Shown here piece by piece: positions 45,285 to 55,745 of a stretch of DNA of 64,000 nucleotides (positions are counted from its first letter, which is position 1; each line of letters opens with the position of its first letter). Where the stretch lies: positions 124,001 through 188,000 of the forward strand of contig NZ_NIZW01000006.1 in assembly GCF_002727185.1 (NCBI RefSeq), read 5' to 3'. The position numbers and the translations under genes were made by a program. The DNA comes from Rhodopirellula bahusiensis. GTDB lineage: Bacteria; Planctomycetota; Planctomycetia; Pirellulales; Pirellulaceae. Under the pieces are notes generated by a model. That model saw only the letters and a program-made list of their open reading frames with translations. It made no database searches and was not told the origin of the DNA.

Positions 45285-46121
45285 ATGACGCCTCTGCAAA
45301 GCCTTTTTGAATCTCTGCGTGGACAAAACCGCAAAGCCTTGATGCCGTTCCTGACAACGGGCGACCCTAATATCGAGACAACAGAAGCGGTCATCGCGGC
45401 AGCAAGCCGGGCCGGCGCAGACCTTTGCGAAATCGGTGTCCCGTACAGCGATCCGATCGCCGATGGCCCCGTCATCCAAGCCTCCTATCAGCGGGCGCTC
45501 GATTCCGGATTCAAATTGCAACACGTTTGGGATTTGGGCCAACGGCTGATAGCAAACTCCGACGTCGATGCGATGCCTCGTGTGACGATGGTCAGCTATT
45601 CCATCATCTACCGGATCGGGATGGCCAAGTACGTCGATCAAGCGATGCAAGCGGGATACTGCGGTGCAATCGTGCCGGACCTGTTGGTCGAAGAAGCTGA
45701 CGAATTGAGCAAGATCTGTCGTGAGAAAGGATTCGACCTGATCCAGTTGGTCACGCCGACCACGACGCGAGACCGCCAATGCAGAATCGCGGAATTGTCC
45801 AGCGGATTCCTGTACTACGTTTCCGTGACCGGGATCACCGGAGAACGAACCGCGTTGCCGACCAATTTGGTTGACAATGTCGGCTGGCTCCGAGAGCAAA
45901 CCGAACTGCCGATCTGCATCGGTTTCGGGATCAGCGGACCAGAAACAGCAGCCCAGTTGGCTCCCGTCTCGGACGGTTTGATTGTTGGCTCCGCGATTGT
46001 CCGGCGAGTTGCCGATGCGGTCGCCAACGCGAAAGAGTCAGGCAACGATCCTGTCAAAGCGGGCGCCGAAGAAGCTGGCGAGTTCTGTCGCTCGTTGCGA
46101 AGTGCGATCGACGCCGCGTAG
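45285..46121 (+). CDS. trpA: Tryptophan synthase alpha chain
   Basis: Converts indole-3-glycerol phosphate to indole and glyceraldehyde-3-phosphate in the last step of tryptophan synthesis, as a complex with TrpB. The 278-residue TIM barrel matches the family length. Catalytic Glu49 and Asp60 are both present in CEIGVPYSDPIADGPVIQ. Phosphate-binding loops are recognisable (GYCGAIVPDLLVEEA, YYVSVTGITGERT, GFGISGPETAAQL, DGLIVGSAIV). trpB is not next to it, so the pathway genes are dispersed, as common in planctomycetes. Start ATG 45285 gives the canonical N-terminus. Confidence 0.97.
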   Translation: MTPLQSLFESLRGQNRKALMPFLTTGDPNIETTEAVIAAASRAGADLCEIGVPYSDPIADGPVIQASYQRALDSGFKLQHVWDLGQRLIANSDVDAMPRVTMVSYSIIYRIGMAKYVDQAMQAGYCGAIVPDLLVEEADELSKICREKGFDLIQLVTPTTTRDRQCRIAELSSGFLYYVSVTGITGERTALPTNLVDNVGWLREQTELPICIGFGISGPETAAQLAPVSDGLIVGSAIVRRVADAVANAKESGNDPVKAGAEEAGEFCRSLRSAIDAA

Positions 46122-46202
46122 GCTTTCTCGCTCTTCGCGATGCTTCAATTTGTTTTCACCGAAGGTGTTCGCGGGAACGGCACCTGCATGTGCGATCCAA
46201 CT

Positions 46203-47084
46203 TCAGCGGTTCGGTGTGCGCCACTGAACAGGGCGATCAGCTGTCGAAAAGCTTGGCTGATTGGCGGCGGCTTGTCCCGACACTGCCGTGTTCATGTTCC
46301 CGTTGCTCTGAACCGCGACGTTCCCTTGAAACGAATCCTGAGGCGACTGCACGGGTGCTGACGCGGTGTTCCATTGCAACGCTTGCACAGCAGGAGGAGC
46401 GGATGGCACCAATTGGCTGACTGGCAATTGCCCGGGTAACGACGTCGAACCCACGTTCATTTGCGACGCGATGTTATTTGCTCCCATCACATTCGCGGCC
46501 GGGTACGAGCCTGTGTTGGGATACGAGTTCGCAACTTGCGGGACATAACCCGGTGGCGGTGGAGCGCCCGTCAAATCGATCACCGGCATGCCGCCGCTGC
46601 GAACTCCAGTGGAGGCATCGGTTGCAGCGGGCATCATTGGGTTTGACTGAACGGCGTTCGTTTCGACCCACTGTTGGTTTGGATTCTGTGCCGCCGATGT
46701 CATCGAGCCGGGCACGACCCCGCCCGCCTGTGCGATCCCTGATCCGACGGTATCACCAGAGTTGTGACTTATCGGAATCACGCTGCCGGAACTGGAGTTG
46801 TAATTTCCGGTCGGGGCGTAGTTGGCCGCAGCCGCAGGGGTCCCGCTCACTTGGCCGTACGAACCGGTTGCGGGAGGTGGCACACGTGCCGAGGCGCCAA
46901 ACGCACCGAGGGTCGGCAACGTTGGACTCTGAACGGGAGTCTGGCCAGGCTGAAGCATACTGATCGGAGCGCCGGTGGTTCCGTTGGTTTGCTGGCAACC
47001 AGTCAACAGACCGAGCACGGTGACCGCCGAGAGGCCGGCACACGTCCGCCCGATAGTATTCTTCGCCATCCAATTGAATCGCAT
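46203..47084 (-). CDS. Low-complexity lipoprotein of unknown function
   Basis: 293 residues. Basic start, hydrophobic core and lipobox (LSAVTVLGLLTGC, Cys at about residue 30) point to a lipoprotein. The mature protein is dominated by Ser, Gly, Pro, Ala, Asn and Gln with no fold-like pattern, so it is probably disordered. An internal ATG at 47069 is an alternative start. It is convergent with trpA (81 bases between stops) and separated from ftsH by a terminator, so it is likely transcribed alone. No function can be assigned. Confidence 0.7.
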   Translation of the reverse strand: MRFNWMAKNTIGRTCAGLSAVTVLGLLTGCQQTNGTTGAPISMLQPGQTPVQSPTLPTLGAFGASARVPPPATGSYGQVSGTPAAAANYAPTGNYNSSSGSVIPISHNSGDTVGSGIAQAGGVVPGSMTSAAQNPNQQWVETNAVQSNPMMPAATDASTGVRSGGMPVIDLTGAPPPPGYVPQVANSYPNTGSYPAANVMGANNIASQMNVGSTSLPGQLPVSQLVPSAPPAVQALQWNTASAPVQSPQDSFQGNVAVQSNGNMNTAVSGQAAANQPSFSTADRPVQWRTPNR

Positions 47085-47118
47085 CTTGGAACGCCCGATT
47101 GCGTGTCATCTGCTTATG

Positions 47119-47155
47119 AAAAAACGGCAAGGCGGACGCATGTCGTCGCTTGCCG
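47119..47155 (-). terminator. Intrinsic terminator after ftsH
   Basis: On the minus strand, CGGCAAG / CTTGCCG (7-bp stem, structured 17-base loop) is followed by six T residues. It lies about 110 bases past the ftsH stop and before the lipoprotein gene start at 47084. Confidence 0.75.
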
Positions 47156-47265
47156 CATCGGGCTTTAACAAATTCGCGATCTTTTTCGAAAGACCGGATT
47201 CACAATCACGCACTCTCGTTCAGCAGTGCCGCGTGGGCTTCAAAGCTGCAAAAATCACCCGCAAA

Positions 47266-49548
<2,283 letters not shown>

Positions 49549-49625
49549 TCAGCACCGTGTGAAAATCTGCCTTCGCAACGGGTCTGGATGACTTATTCGG
49601 ATTGTTCTGGCAGGTCCGTTCCCCC

Positions 49626-51071
49626 ATGATACGGCCCCTGACACCCTGGACAATCATTCCTGTGACATCGCCCCAGCCCAACCCCTCTCCAACGGAACCG
49701 ACAGTGCCGGCCGAAACGCCGAACGAGGACTCGGTCCCTGATTTTCGGTCAACCAACCGTCCCATCAGCCGCGTGGCTGTCTTGGGCGGCACGGGAAGCA
49801 TCGGCGTGGCCACGCTGGACGTGATCGAAAGCTTGAATCGGTGCGATCCTGAATTCGCCTGGGAAGTCTCGAGCGTATCCGGTCACTCTCAAATTGATTC
49901 TCTGATCGAATTGGCGGCTGGTTGCCACACGCCTCCGCAATGCTTGGTGGTTTCAGATGCCAAGAACGAGGCACAAGCCGCCAAAGCCCTGAATTCGGCA
50001 TCCGCCCAACCAAATTCGCGACTGACGAACCGTTGTCGGTTGGACGTAGGCCCCGAGGCTTTGGTTCGAGCCGCGACGGAAGAAGACGTCGATGTGGTGG
50101 TTGCCGCCATCGTCGGCAGAGCCGGTTTGGAATCCACGCTGGCGGCCGTTCACGCGGGAAAACGGGTCGCCCTGGCTAACAAAGAAACCTTGGTCGTTGC
50201 CGGGCCAGTCGTTACGCGAGCTGCGGCGGAAAACGGATCGGAATTGTTACCCGTCGACAGCGAACATTCCGCGATTTTCCAGTGTTTGGCGGAATCACGG
50301 GCTCGTCAAAGCCAACCTGCCACTCTGGAACAGTCAACGAGAGCGGACTCCGCGACGACGGCTACCGACCCAACCTCGGCCACCGGATCATCAGCAAAAA
50401 CGCATTGGCCGGGCGTCCGCCGACTGATTCTGACCGCCAGCGGTGGGCCTTTTCGAGATTGGACCACCGCTCAAATGCGGGACGCAACGATCGAACAAGC
50501 CCTCGCCCATCCAACTTGGAAGATGGGGGCGAAAATCACGATCGATTCCGCCTCGATGATGAACAAGGCCCTCGAGGTGATTGAGGCCAAATGGTTGTTT
50601 GATGTTCCAGCGGACAAAATCGAAGTCGTCGTTCACCCGCAATCATTGATTCATTCGTTGGTCGAATTCGAAGACGGCAGCTTGATCGCTCAAGTCAGCC
50701 CGCCTGACATGCGGATGCCCATTCAATACGCCCTGACCTATCCGCGGCGACTGCCTTGTCCCGCCCCTGAACTGGACCGTTCGCAGGGTTGGGACATGAC
50801 GCTTTGCCCCGCGGATCCGGATCGATTCCCGGCTCTCGCCCTCGGATTCGAAGTCGCTCGCGTGGGCGGGACGGCGGGCGCCGTGGTCAACGCAGCCAAC
50901 GAAACCGCAGTCGACCTGTTCCTGAACGGGCAAATTCGCTTTACTGACATCCCCGAAATTTGCCGCCGAACTCTGCTAGATCACGACCACGAATCTTCGC
51001 CCACGCTCGAACGACTGTTAAAATTGGACGTTTGGGCACGCGATCGAGCCCGAGAATTGGCTCAAATCTAA
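49626..51071 (+). CDS. dxr: 1-deoxy-D-xylulose 5-phosphate reductoisomerase
   Basis: Second enzyme of the MEP isoprenoid pathway; NADPH-dependent conversion of DXP to MEP. 481 residues from ATG 49626 (the frame extends to a TTG at 49602). A Pro/Thr-rich N-terminal extension of about 45 residues precedes the NADPH-binding VAVLGGTGSIG. Active-site landmarks are all present: ALANKETLV, PVDSEHSAIFQ, LTASGGPFR, HPTWKMGAKITIDSASMMNKALE, VVHPQSLIHSLVEF and NAANETAVDLFL. It is longer than typical DXR (~390-400) because of the N-terminal extension and a low-complexity Ser/Thr/Ala insertion of about 35 residues after FQCLAE. It sits directly upstream of rseP, a common bacterial pairing. Confidence 0.95.
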   Translation: MIRPLTPWTIIPVTSPQPNPSPTEPTVPAETPNEDSVPDFRSTNRPISRVAVLGGTGSIGVATLDVIESLNRCDPEFAWEVSSVSGHSQIDSLIELAAGCHTPPQCLVVSDAKNEAQAAKALNSASAQPNSRLTNRCRLDVGPEALVRAATEEDVDVVVAAIVGRAGLESTLAAVHAGKRVALANKETLVVAGPVVTRAAAENGSELLPVDSEHSAIFQCLAESRARQSQPATLEQSTRADSATTATDPTSATGSSAKTHWPGVRRLILTASGGPFRDWTTAQMRDATIEQALAHPTWKMGAKITIDSASMMNKALEVIEAKWLFDVPADKIEVVVHPQSLIHSLVEFEDGSLIAQVSPPDMRMPIQYALTYPRRLPCPAPELDRSQGWDMTLCPADPDRFPALALGFEVARVGGTAGAVVNAANETAVDLFLNGQIRFTDIPEICRRTLLDHDHESSPTLERLLKLDVWARDRARELAQI

Positions 51072-51190
51072 AGTTTCACCCTTCGGGAAAGCTGGTTCGC
51101 TGAACTTGTTTGCCCAACCAACCATATCTTCAACGAGGATTTGCCGGGCTGGCATTCCCCGTTCAACTCTCCTTCACCCCCGTCGAATTC

Positions 51191-53341
51191 ATGTCGTTGC
51201 CTGTTGATTGGTCCCTCTTGCCCTCCTTGTTGGCGGCCACCGAAGACACCGGCGGCATTTTCGCTTGGTTGCAATCCACATGGCTGTGGATCCAAGTCGC
51301 CCTCGGAATCGGCTTGGTGATCTTTGTTCACGAGCTCGGACACTTCCTCGCGGCAAAGACATTTGGCGTGAAGTGCGAGAAGTTCTATGTGGGCTTTGAT
51401 GTCCCGATCTCGATCGGTCCGATCAAATTCCCTCGCACACTTGGCAAATTCACCTACGGCGAAACCGAATACGGAATCGGAATTTTGCCCCTCGGCGGAT
51501 ACGTCAAGATGCTGGGCCAAGACGACGATCCACGCAAAGCGGAAGAAGAAGCCCAACGCATTCGACAAAGTGGAGAAGCCTCCGACGCCGAAGAGAAACT
51601 CGACCCACGAAGCTACCCCGCCAAACCAGTTTGGCAGCGGATGATCATCATCAGTGCGGGCGTGGTCATGAATGTGATCACCGGCGTCCTGTTCGCAGCG
51701 TTCGCTTTCTTCAACGGTGTCGGTTACACACCCGCCGTCGTCGGTGGAGTGACTCCCGGTGGCCCCGCCTGGCAGGCCGGCATTCGGCCCGGTGGACGAG
51801 TCGTCTCAGTCAGCTCGCTCGAAGATGATTCGCAATTGCCATTCAGCGAAATGCAATTGAAGATCATGGAAGCGGGAATTGAATCTTCCGAAACGGCTGT
51901 TCCAGTTCGCCTGCAATACGGCGATGACACCCGCGAATATCAACTGGTGACTCAGGCCAGCCCGATCGAACCGGATCGCCGAATGATCGGCATCCAAAGC
52001 CCGACCGGTGACACGTTGTTCTCCGAGCTTCCTGCAATGCCAAACTCGGCTGCTGCCGATGTGGTGACCGATGCGGATGCGGGAGCCAAGGTGGTGGGCT
52101 TCGATGAACAGACGCTGGATTCATCGGCGATCATGCCGATCACCCCGTTGCTGACTCGCATCCACACCGCACCGTCCCAACCAATCGAAGTTCGGCTGAC
52201 TCGCGCGGATGAATCCGAACACTCCCTGACGCTGCCGCCGCAACAAGCAAAAGACTTTGGCATCCAATTCAAAATTGGGCCAATCAAAGCGTTGATGCAA
52301 AACGGACCGGCTGACTTGGCTGGCATGGAAGTCGGCGATCAAATCATCTCCGTTGGCGACGACACCGACGTCGACGCGTATCAAATGCTGCTGGCCGACG
52401 TTCAATACGATGAACCGGTGAAAATCACCGTTCAAAGAGGTGAAGGTGACGCCAGCAAAGAAGTCGAATTGACGCTGACCCCAAAACGGGTTGAACAAAC
52501 GATGACGCCCGTGTCAGCGTTTGGCGAAATGATGTCGGTGGATTCGCTCGGATTCGCTTACGAACCAACCGCTGTCGCTTCGGAAGTGCTCGGTGGTGGC
52601 GAAGAGTCCGCCGCGACCTCGGGCGAGACAATTCAAGTGGGTGACGAACTCCGCCAAATTCGCGTTCAATTCGCGAAAGCTGAGGATCGTGAATCGATCG
52701 AAGACGAGTTGTCCGAAACTGCGATGGAAGCCCTGACGGAAGGCTGGGAGATCGGCCCCACTCAGCCGCTCGGCAATCTGATGGAAACCGTTCAAATCCT
52801 TCCCGTCGGCACCAAGATCATCGTCACTGCGATCCGTCCACCCAGCGGCACCGTGGTTGAGCAGACCCTCACCGTTCGCCAGTCGGATCGATTCTGGTAC
52901 GACCGCGGGTTGAACTTCGCACCGGTCGAGTCCATTCGACAAGCGGATTCGATTGGAATGGCACTCGCGCTCGGTGTGAGCGAAGCCAAACGACGCATGG
53001 CCGATGTCGGCCGCTTCTTGAGCATGTTGGTTCGCGGCAAAGTGAAAGCCAAATTTGTGGGCGGTCCGATCCGGATCGCTCAAATGGCCAGCCACCAAGC
53101 CGAGAAAGGTTTGTCCGCGCAGCTGATGTTCCTGACGATGCTGAGCATGAACTTGGCGATCCTGAACTTCCTGCCCATTCCAGCTCTCGACGGTGGCCAT
53201 ATGGTCTTCTTGACCGCCGAACTGATTCGGGGCAAGAAAGTCGACGAAGCCATGGAAATGCGTCTGACGTTTGTCGGCGTGTTGGCGTTGTTGGCATTGA
53301 TGATCTTTGTCTTCACCAACGACATCCTGAACCTCCTGTAG
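51191..53341 (+). CDS. rseP: Site-2 membrane zinc metalloprotease RseP (M50), enlarged
   Basis: Intramembrane protease that cuts anti-sigma factors and other membrane proteins. 716 residues from ATG 51191; the TTG at 51110 would add 27 residues without similarity. The zinc motif HELGH is at 47-51 within the first membrane helix, and the third ligand is in PALDGGH at 664-670 (L666-D667-G). Membrane helices also follow WQRMIIISAGVVMNVITGVLF and end with FVGVLALLALMIFVF. At least two PDZ-like domains lie between (about 185-275 and 355-420, IKALMQNGPADLAGMEVGDQIISV). RseP is usually ~450 residues, so an additional ~250-residue periplasmic region with a further PDZ-like part is present. It follows dxr in the same direction. 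Confidence 0.93.
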   Translation: MSLPVDWSLLPSLLAATEDTGGIFAWLQSTWLWIQVALGIGLVIFVHELGHFLAAKTFGVKCEKFYVGFDVPISIGPIKFPRTLGKFTYGETEYGIGILPLGGYVKMLGQDDDPRKAEEEAQRIRQSGEASDAEEKLDPRSYPAKPVWQRMIIISAGVVMNVITGVLFAAFAFFNGVGYTPAVVGGVTPGGPAWQAGIRPGGRVVSVSSLEDDSQLPFSEMQLKIMEAGIESSETAVPVRLQYGDDTREYQLVTQASPIEPDRRMIGIQSPTGDTLFSELPAMPNSAAADVVTDADAGAKVVGFDEQTLDSSAIMPITPLLTRIHTAPSQPIEVRLTRADESEHSLTLPPQQAKDFGIQFKIGPIKALMQNGPADLAGMEVGDQIISVGDDTDVDAYQMLLADVQYDEPVKITVQRGEGDASKEVELTLTPKRVEQTMTPVSAFGEMMSVDSLGFAYEPTAVASEVLGGGEESAATSGETIQVGDELRQIRVQFAKAEDRESIEDELSETAMEALTEGWEIGPTQPLGNLMETVQILPVGTKIIVTAIRPPSGTVVEQTLTVRQSDRFWYDRGLNFAPVESIRQADSIGMALALGVSEAKRRMADVGRFLSMLVRGKVKAKFVGGPIRIAQMASHQAEKGLSAQLMFLTMLSMNLAILNFLPIPALDGGHMVFLTAELIRGKKVDEAMEMRLTFVGVLALLALMIFVFTNDILNLL

Positions 53342-53405
53342 GTCAGAAGCATCTTCGATGAAATCTGCTTGACTTGATTTCCATCGTTGATGTGAAAGGG
53401 ATGCG

Positions 53406-54305
53406 TTGAACGAAGATTTGGGTGAACCACGCGACTACCTGAAGTTGCACTTTCTGGTGTTCGTGTGGGGCTTCACCGGCGCCCTTGGCGAATTGATCCA
53501 GTTGCCCGCCGTGGAGATCGTGCTGTTCCGCAGTGCGATCGCATCAGTCGTGCTTGGCTGGATCGTCCGCAAGACATGGCGTGTTCCGGCTAAGCGAGCC
53601 TTGGCCATGTTGGCGACCGGCTGCTTGATCGGAGCTCACTGGGTGCTGTTCTTCTTGGCGGTGAAAGTCGCCAACGTGTCAGTGTGCATGGTTGGCATCG
53701 CGACGGTTTCGTTGTGGACCGCGTTGCTCGAACCGCTGATGATTCGCCACCGCAAACTCCGCCGAATGGATTTGATTTTTGGCGTTTGCGTGATCGCAGC
53801 GGTCGCCGTCATCTTCCAAAGCGAACTGCAATACGCCGGTGGATTCCTCATCGCCATCACCGCCGCCTTTGCTGCCGCAGTGTTCTCGATTTTGAATGGA
53901 CGCTTCGCCGCCACGACTCCCCACCGAGTCATCTCGCTCTACGAAATGGTTGGGGCATGTGGGTTCTGCGCCGCGTGCCTGCCGTTGTCCGCGTTCTATT
54001 TAAGTGAAGGACGTGGATTGGATTTGGTCCCCTCAGCCAGTGATTTTGGCTGGCTGCTTGTGTTGGCGGTTGTGTGCACGGTTTACGCCTACAGCGAATA
54101 CGTTTCGCTTCTCAAACGCCTCTCCGTGTTCACCATCAACTTCGCCAACAACCTCGAGCCGGTTTACGGCATGATTCTCGGTGCGATTCTGTTCGGCGAT
54201 TATCAGACGTTGGGTGTCGGTTTTTATGTTGGTGCGACCGCGATCGCGATTCTGGTGCTGGCACACACTGGTTGGTCCCGTCGTAAACGATTGCCAATTG
54301 GATAA
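53406..54305 (+). CDS. EamA/DMT-family permease
   Basis: 299 residues with about ten hydrophobic helices and two EamA halves, the layout of drug/metabolite transporters. The first half holds FLVFVWGFTGALGELIQLPAVEIVLFRS and the second starts near FLIAITAAFAAAVFSILNGRF. The latter half ends with NNLEPVYGMILGAILFGD, a typical EamA motif. The start is TTG 53406, supported by AAGGG six bases before it; the ATG at 53401 is out of frame and stops at once. Substrate unknown. It lies 64 bases after rseP without a visible terminator, so co-transcription is possible. Confidence 0.88.
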   Translation: MNEDLGEPRDYLKLHFLVFVWGFTGALGELIQLPAVEIVLFRSAIASVVLGWIVRKTWRVPAKRALAMLATGCLIGAHWVLFFLAVKVANVSVCMVGIATVSLWTALLEPLMIRHRKLRRMDLIFGVCVIAAVAVIFQSELQYAGGFLIAITAAFAAAVFSILNGRFAATTPHRVISLYEMVGACGFCAACLPLSAFYLSEGRGLDLVPSASDFGWLLVLAVVCTVYAYSEYVSLLKRLSVFTINFANNLEPVYGMILGAILFGDYQTLGVGFYVGATAIAILVLAHTGWSRRKRLPIG

Positions 54306-54383
54306 GTGCAGGCAGCGCGGGCTTGGGTTAAAATGAAAGTCTCTTCTCATCCTCGTTGACTCCCACCCAAGTCCCGCATCCCC

Positions 54384-55319
54384 ATGTTTGTAAACTCTTT
54401 TCAGTCACTCGCATCGCCATCGACTCGCAAGTTTCTGATCGGATGCTCCGTCGTTTTGATTTCGGCGTTGCTAGCCGTTCCCGCTTCTGCGCAGCGAAAC
54501 AAACGCGGCGAAGACCCGGCCCTCAAACCGCGTCCCGTCAAACTCAAAACCAAAGACAACATCGAGCTGACCGCGTTTTACTTCCCTTCCGCGGAAGGCA
54601 AGAATGCGGTTCCAGTGCTGTTGATTCACGAGTGGAAAGGCCAGGGATCGCCCTACCAAAAGCTCTGCATGAGCATGCGTTCTGCTGGATTGGCGGTTTT
54701 GTTGGTCGAATACCGCGGCCATGGAAACAGCCGCCAATACACGACCCCAAGTGGTGAGACGAAAGACTTCAACATTTCCCGAATGGGCAAACGCGACATC
54801 CAGGCAATCATTCAGTATGACCTGGAAGAAGCCAAGCAATTCTTGAAGGACGAAAACAACGAAGGTCGCTTGAACCTGAATGCCTTGACGGTTCTCGGCA
54901 TTCAAGAAGGAGCGATCATGGCGGCACACTGGGCCGTTCGTGACTGGGGATTCCCCAGTGTCGGCCGAATGAAACAGGGACAAGACGTCAAAGCTCTCGT
55001 CTACGTTTCCCCGGTCAAGAACTTCAACGGGCTGACAATCGATTCTACTTTGCGTGATCGCAACGTCGGGTCTCTTCCCACGATGATCGTCGCTGGGAAA
55101 AACAGCCCCGAAGCTGATGAGGCGGAACGACTGGGCGGACGAATCACCGCTCTTCGCAAACGATCGAAGATTGGTGGATTGGAAGTCAAAACCGAAAGCA
55201 CCAGCCTGAGTGGAGCAGCGTTGATCAACGAAGTCCCCTCGACCGCTTCTGACATCGTCAAGTTCATCAAAGCGAATGTCCCAGTCAGCGAAAGCGAAAA
55301 CGAATGGATCAAGCGTTGA
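54384..55319 (+). CDS. Secreted alpha/beta-hydrolase-like protein lacking the serine nucleophile
   Basis: 311 residues. A signal peptide is clear (FLIGCSVVLISALLAVPASAQ). The mature part shows an alpha/beta-hydrolase order: VPVLLIHEWKGQG (oxyanion strand-loop), AVLLVEYRGHGNS, then the nucleophile elbow LTVLGIQEGAIMAAHWAV. In that elbow the expected G-x-S-x-G is GIQEG (172-176), with Gln174 where Ser, Cys or Asp would be. The C-terminal segment holds LPTMIVAGKNSPEADEAE, which could give the acid, but no clear catalytic His follows. It is probably a non-catalytic member or one with altered chemistry. It ends at a strong terminator. Confidence 0.82.
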   Translation: MFVNSFQSLASPSTRKFLIGCSVVLISALLAVPASAQRNKRGEDPALKPRPVKLKTKDNIELTAFYFPSAEGKNAVPVLLIHEWKGQGSPYQKLCMSMRSAGLAVLLVEYRGHGNSRQYTTPSGETKDFNISRMGKRDIQAIIQYDLEEAKQFLKDENNEGRLNLNALTVLGIQEGAIMAAHWAVRDWGFPSVGRMKQGQDVKALVYVSPVKNFNGLTIDSTLRDRNVGSLPTMIVAGKNSPEADEAERLGGRITALRKRSKIGGLEVKTESTSLSGAALINEVPSTASDIVKFIKANVPVSESENEWIKR

Positions 55320-55356
55320 CCGCTTGCGAACCATAGCCACGCGGCCTCAACATCAG

Positions 55357-55395
55357 GCCCAACGTTTCGCTCACGCGACGCGTTGGGCTTTTTTC
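55357..55395 (+). terminator. Intrinsic terminator after the hydrolase-like gene
   Basis: GCCCAACG / CGTTGGGC perfect 8-bp stem enclosing a second stem (TCGC-TCAC-GCGA), followed by six T residues. It begins 38 bases after the stop at 55319. Confidence 0.9.
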
Positions 55396-55660
55396 GTTTC
55401 GGATCAAACAAAGCGCACTTGAATCATCGCTTGCTGAGACGCAGTGACTCTTTCAAAGCGTCTCTTCTTTATTCAAGCCAAATCACTTGCTGCTGGAGCT
55501 CCCGAATCTCTCGCTCCTGATCGACAATCAAAGAGTCATTTCCAGTCTCAAACGTTCTCGCGGGAGCATTCGAGGTCGGAGGATCGAAGACACCGGTCAC
55601 AGATTTCGCAAATGCCGAAACCAACATTCCTGAAATTTTCAACGGGAATCAATTCCGGCG

Positions 55661-55699
55661 TTCGAGATTGTCATCCGACAAGGACGGCACAATCTCGAA
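55661..55699 (-). repeat. 11-bp perfect inverted repeat downstream of the SUMF1-domain gene
   Basis: TTCGAGATTGT (55661-55671) and ACAATCTCGAA (55689-55699), 17-base spacer. It lies 47 bases past the stop of the minus-strand SUMF1-type gene, so it may be its 3' hairpin; no T tract follows on that strand. Confidence 0.5.
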
Positions 55700-55745
55700 A
55701 TGCAACCCGAAGGCGTCAAGGATAAACCAAACGTATCCCGGCGAC

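Larger units (their letters stand above)
55320..55745. other. Convergent intergenic region without a supportable gene
   Basis: About 425 bases between convergent genes. It holds the terminator at 55357-55395 and the inverted repeat at 55661-55699. The frame at 55444-55725 (93 codons) shows no motif and is rich in Ser/Arg/Gln; I do not call it a gene. Confidence 0.6.

Noticed and set aside
54471-55340. 289-codon minus-strand frame opposite the hydrolase-like gene
   Set aside because: Fully antisense to a gene with signal peptide, fold motifs and terminator.
55444-55725. 93-codon plus-strand frame between convergent genes
   Set aside because: No motif or SD; composition is like noncoding DNA and it contains the inverted repeat.
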